Shown in pieces: positions 61,659-64,000 of a DNA stretch of 64,000 nucleotides (position 1 is the first letter of the stretch; every line of letters begins with the position of its first letter). The stretch comes from Arthrobacter sp. Soc17.1.1.1 (GTDB lineage: Bacteria > Actinomycetota > Actinomycetes > Actinomycetales > Micrococcaceae). The stretch lies in contig NZ_JBAJII010000001.1 of NCBI RefSeq assembly GCF_036867195.1, forward strand, positions 3,348,001 through 3,412,000, read 5' to 3'. The translations under genes and the position numbers were made by a program. Under the pieces are notes generated by a model, which saw only the letters and a program-made list of their open reading frames with translations, was not told where the DNA came from and did not search any database.

Positions 61659-61674
61659 GTCAACATTAGTTGAC
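61659..61674. promoter_or_regulatory. Operator GTCAAC-ATTA-GTTGAC
   Basis: Perfect six-base arms overlapping the minus-strand -10 TAATGT (61663-61668) of the HTH gene; -35 TTGCCT lies 18 bases further upstream. Confidence 0.65.
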
Positions 61675-61700
61675 AAACGGAGGTGGAGGCAAGGGTGCGC

Positions 61701-62243
61701 TCACCAGGCATGCGGGGCGGGCCTGCGCGTGCTCGGAAGCGTGTTGTTGAGGCGCCACTCGTGGATCCACCCGGGCAGCACGAGATCCTCGGGCGGCGCG
61801 CCGAAGGCCGCGATGATGTCCTCGTTGCTGACCGGGCCGTCGGCGGAGACGAGCCGCGTGGCGATCACTGCCCGCGCGTAGATCTCGCCGTCGGACACGG
61901 CGCGCTGCTCGAAGTAGATGGCGCGCTCGTCGAGACCGAGGATGCGGGTCTCGACGGAGTACCGCTGGCCGAGCTGTAGCGACCTGCGGAAGCTGATCGT
62001 CTCCCCTGCCGCGACGGGACTCCATCGGCGCGCTCGCATCATCCGCCAGACACCGCTGCGGACCATGAGGTCGAAGCGCCCGAGGTCGAACACCGAGAAG
62101 TACATGCCGTTGTTCATGTGCAGCGCGATGTCGATGTCCGTCAGGAGGACGCGCAGGGGGATGCTGCCGGAGTCCCAGATGCCGAGGGCGGGCCGCCTGC
62201 CGGAGACGAACAGTTGCAGCATCGTGCGGAGGAACAGGTGCAT
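61701..62243 (-). CDS. Acyl-CoA thioesterase (hotdog, THEM6-like)
   Basis: 180 residues. 4HBT fold with LLTDIDIALHMNNGMYFSVF (HMNNxxY active-site helix, about residue 42), GETISFRRSLQLGQRYSVET and IYFEQRAVSDGEIYARAV. Hydrolyses acyl thioesters; chain length unknown. TAATAT six bases before the ATG implies a leaderless message, and a TTAC-N6-GTAA palindrome covers that box. Confidence 0.9.
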   Translation of the reverse strand: MHLFLRTMLQLFVSGRRPALGIWDSGSIPLRVLLTDIDIALHMNNGMYFSVFDLGRFDLMVRSGVWRMMRARRWSPVAAGETISFRRSLQLGQRYSVETRILGLDERAIYFEQRAVSDGEIYARAVIATRLVSADGPVSNEDIIAAFGAPPEDLVLPGWIHEWRLNNTLPSTRRPAPHAW

Positions 62244-62249
62244 GCCGTC

Positions 62250-62266
62250 ATATTACTCATCGGTAA
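62250..62266 (-). promoter_or_regulatory. -10 box and TTAC-N6-GTAA operator of the thioesterase gene
   Basis: -10 TAATAT (62250-62255, minus strand) overlaps TTAC-TCATCG-GTAA (62253-62266), a pattern like TetR-type fatty-acid regulators of actinobacteria. Assignment to a regulator is inference. Confidence 0.5.
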
Positions 62267-62294
62267 CATAGCCGTCGACGACGCCGGTGAGTGC

Positions 62295-62342
62295 GCGACA
62301 ACGGCCAAAACGGAATATTTTCTCCGCTTTGGCCGTTGTCGC
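62295..62342. promoter_or_regulatory. 48-base near-perfect palindrome
   Basis: Fifteen-base perfect arms (62295-62309 and 62328-62342), one A-C mismatch, then CGGA/TCCG and an eight-base ATATTTTC loop. Located 46 bases upstream of the MDR oxidoreductase gene. It could be a double operator or an mRNA hairpin that blocks or regulates expression. Confidence 0.8.
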
Positions 62343-62388
62343 CGTCAGGACACCATCCACGAGGAATCGATCAGCACCAGGAGCAGTC

Positions 62389-63390
62389 ATGACCACCAGC
62401 ACCCAGATCCAGCTCGTCTCACGCCCCGTCGGAGTTCCCACCGCCGAGGATTTCGCCACGGTGGAGGTCGAGCTCGCCGCACTCGGGGAGAACGAGGTGC
62501 GCGTCCGCAACGAGTACGTGTCCGTCGACCCCTACATGCGGGGCCGGATGAGCGACTCCAAGTCCTACATCCCGCCGTTCGAGCTGGGCGAGACCATGAC
62601 GGGTGGCGCCGTGGGCAGGGTCGTGGAGTCGACCTCCGACGCCCTCCCCGTGGGCAGCGCGGTCCTCCACAGCCTCGGCTGGCGTGATGTCGCGCAGGGG
62701 CCCGCCGGCCACTTCTCCGCCCTCCCGGAGACGGACCTGCCCCTGTCGGTCTTCCTCGGCGCCGCCGGCATGACCGGGCTCACCGCGTACGCCGGACTGA
62801 AGCGGGTGGCAGGACTGCAGGAGGGGGACATCGTCTTCATCTCCGGAGCAGCCGGCGCCGTCGGCTCCATCGCGGGGCAGGTGGCCCGCAAGCTCGGCGC
62901 GTCACGGGTCATCGGCTCGGCCGGGTCGGACGAGAAGGTGGCACTCCTGAAGGAGAAGTACGGGTACGACGACGCGTTCAACTACAAGGACGCCCCCGTC
63001 CGGAAGCAGCTCCGGAGCGTCACACCCGACGGCATCAATGTCTACTTCGACAACGTGGGCGGAGATCACCTCGAGGCGGCACTCGACCGCCTCAACCGCG
63101 GTGGCCGTGCCGCGCTCTGCGGAGCCATCTCCCAGTACAACGCCACGGAGCGCATCCCGGGCCCCGACAACATGGCCAACCTCGTGAAGAACTCCCTGAA
63201 ACTCGAGGGATTCATCGTCGGCCAGCACCAGGACCTGCAGGCCGAGTTCGCGGAGAGGATGACGGGCTGGCTCGCCGACGGCAGCGTGGTGTTCGACGAG
63301 ACGGTCGTCGACGGCATCCAGAACGCCGTCAGCGCCTTCCTGGACATGATGGACGGCGCCAACACCGGCAAGATGCTCGTGCGCCCCTGA
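62389..63390 (+). CDS. Zinc-independent MDR oxidoreductase (leukotriene B4 dehydrogenase/CurA-like)
   Basis: 333 residues. NADP motif ISGAAGAVGSIAGQVARKLG, RVIGSAGSDEKVALLKEKYG, INVYFDNVGGDHLEAAL and SQYNATE are typical of NADP-dependent alkenal/one oxidoreductases that reduce alpha,beta-unsaturated ketones or aldehydes. VDPYMRGRMSDSKSYIPPFE is the family N-terminal signature. AGGAG precedes ATG 62389. Likely detoxification enzyme. Confidence 0.94.
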   Translation: MTTSTQIQLVSRPVGVPTAEDFATVEVELAALGENEVRVRNEYVSVDPYMRGRMSDSKSYIPPFELGETMTGGAVGRVVESTSDALPVGSAVLHSLGWRDVAQGPAGHFSALPETDLPLSVFLGAAGMTGLTAYAGLKRVAGLQEGDIVFISGAAGAVGSIAGQVARKLGASRVIGSAGSDEKVALLKEKYGYDDAFNYKDAPVRKQLRSVTPDGINVYFDNVGGDHLEAALDRLNRGGRAALCGAISQYNATERIPGPDNMANLVKNSLKLEGFIVGQHQDLQAEFAERMTGWLADGSVVFDETVVDGIQNAVSAFLDMMDGANTGKMLVRP

Positions 63391-63470
63391 CCGCTCCGCG
63401 GGTGCGGCAGGGACCCCGGCCGGGCCGGCGGCCCCTGCCGGACCGCGATCCCGACGGTGCCCGGTTCCGG

Positions 63471-64000
63471 CTAGGCCTCCGCCGCGCGCAGTGCCGCCTC
63501 GAGCCGCTTGCGCTGGTCGACCGGCAGGAGCGCACGGTACTGCGGGAACTCCGTGAGGAACTCGCGGACGCGCGGGCAGTAGGGGACGACGGCGATGCGG
63601 CGCCTGTGGGCATTGAGCAGGACCTGGCGGATGAGCGCCGGCTCGACGTCGACGGCGTCGAAGCGCGGGTCCACGACGGACTGGATCAGGACCGCGTGCG
63701 CCCCCTTCATCTCGTACTTGACATGCCCGACCATCGTGCCGTCGCTGAACAGCTCGAAGCGGGCGAACAGGGCGTTGTCCCGGAACCCGCTGCGGGTCCT
63801 CACGGGAGCGGAGCGCACCTCCGCCTGCACCTCGCGCCGCTCGATCTCCTCGACCAGCAGTTCGTAGTGGGCCACTGCCTCGATCGGCGGGAAGTCCCGA
63901 TCGAGCAGGCGGTAGGCCTGGTTGCACAGGACGCGCAGCTGGCGCGTCGAGACGACGGACAGGTCCTCGGGGAATTCCGCGTCGTCGGTGCGAGGCAGGG
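63471..64000 (-). CDS. Hypothetical protein, 5' end outside the window
   Basis: The reading frame is open from the stop at 63471 to the right edge, so the true start lies beyond base 64000. The visible part includes DLSVVSTRQLRVLCNQAYRL and AHYELLVEEIERREVQAEVR followed by a GNAT-like fold (ALFARFELFSDGTMVGHVKY, VEPALIRQVLLNAHRRRIAV, VVPYCPRVREFLTEFPQYRA). The last part resembles the YjdJ/GNAT acetyltransferase family (ending CPRVREFL), with an added helical N-terminal region. GTG 63875 would give only the acetyltransferase-like part, but the upstream sequence has good protein character. Confidence 0.8.
   Translation of the reverse strand, partial: LPRTDDAEFPEDLSVVSTRQLRVLCNQAYRLLDRDFPPIEAVAHYELLVEEIERREVQAEVRSAPVRTRSGFRDNALFARFELFSDGTMVGHVKYEMKGAHAVLIQSVVDPRFDAVDVEPALIRQVLLNAHRRRIAVVPYCPRVREFLTEFPQYRALLPVDQRKRLEAALRAAEA

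Overview
The window is a high-GC chromosomal segment of an actinobacterium, most likely an Arthrobacter-like member of the Micrococcaceae. This rests on very high GC with strong third-position bias, a DtxR/IdeR-type iron box, a DUF6480 protein, and many genes whose -10 box (TAnnnT) lies about 6 bases before the start codon (leaderless transcripts). The genus is an inference. I see no rRNA, tRNA, CRISPR array, phage, transposase or integrase; it reads as ordinary chromosome dense in catabolic and stress genes.

Bases 1-15600 hold mixed housekeeping and accessory genes: a duplicated-domain DUF7793-like protein, a flavin disulfide reductase, small proteins, an iron-regulated siderophore-binding lipoprotein, a ChaB-type protein, an ATP-grasp enzyme, an AbgT transporter with an M20 amidohydrolase, an ABC-F ATPase, an SMR exporter of the SugE/Gdx type, two divergent proteins that share an uncharacterised N-terminal domain, and TerC. 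Bases 15700-27470 hold oxidoreductases, an NCS1 permease/cyclase/NTF2 operon, a spore-photoproduct-lyase-like radical SAM protein, two GNAT enzymes' worth of small-molecule genes, an OhrR-like regulator and a uracil-DNA-glycosylase-like protein.

Bases 27577-48800 form a carbohydrate island. A minus-strand operon (sugar isomerase, Gfo/Idh dehydrogenase, aldo/keto reductase, six-bladed propeller protein, ManD-type dehydratase) faces a divergent LacI regulator across a perfect CTGAACCGGTTCAG operator. A second minus-strand operon runs from a solute-binding lipoprotein through two permeases and two ATPases (Opp/Dpp type) to a GH2 beta-mannosidase and a ROK sugar kinase. Further on are a GH36 alpha-galactosidase, an SGNH esterase and a ROK repressor. 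Together these predict import and intracellular breakdown of acetylated galacto-manno-oligosaccharides. An unrelated YbaK-type deacylase, a GNAT enzyme and a minisatellite of nine 15-base repeats sit inside this island.

Bases 48898-64000 hold a peroxiredoxin-like protein, a Nei-type DNA glycosylase, a YtxH-like protein, a flavoprotein, MalQ, a MarR regulator, an operon of alpha/beta hydrolase, TetR and MBL-fold enzyme with a perfect operator, an OFA-type transporter followed by a 34-residue partner gene, an APC permease, a tiny autoregulatory HTH protein, a thioesterase, a zinc-independent MDR oxidoreductase preceded by a 48-base near-perfect palindrome, and a gene cut by the right edge. Strong bidirectional hairpin terminators separate several convergent pairs. 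Bases 1-139 show no supportable gene.
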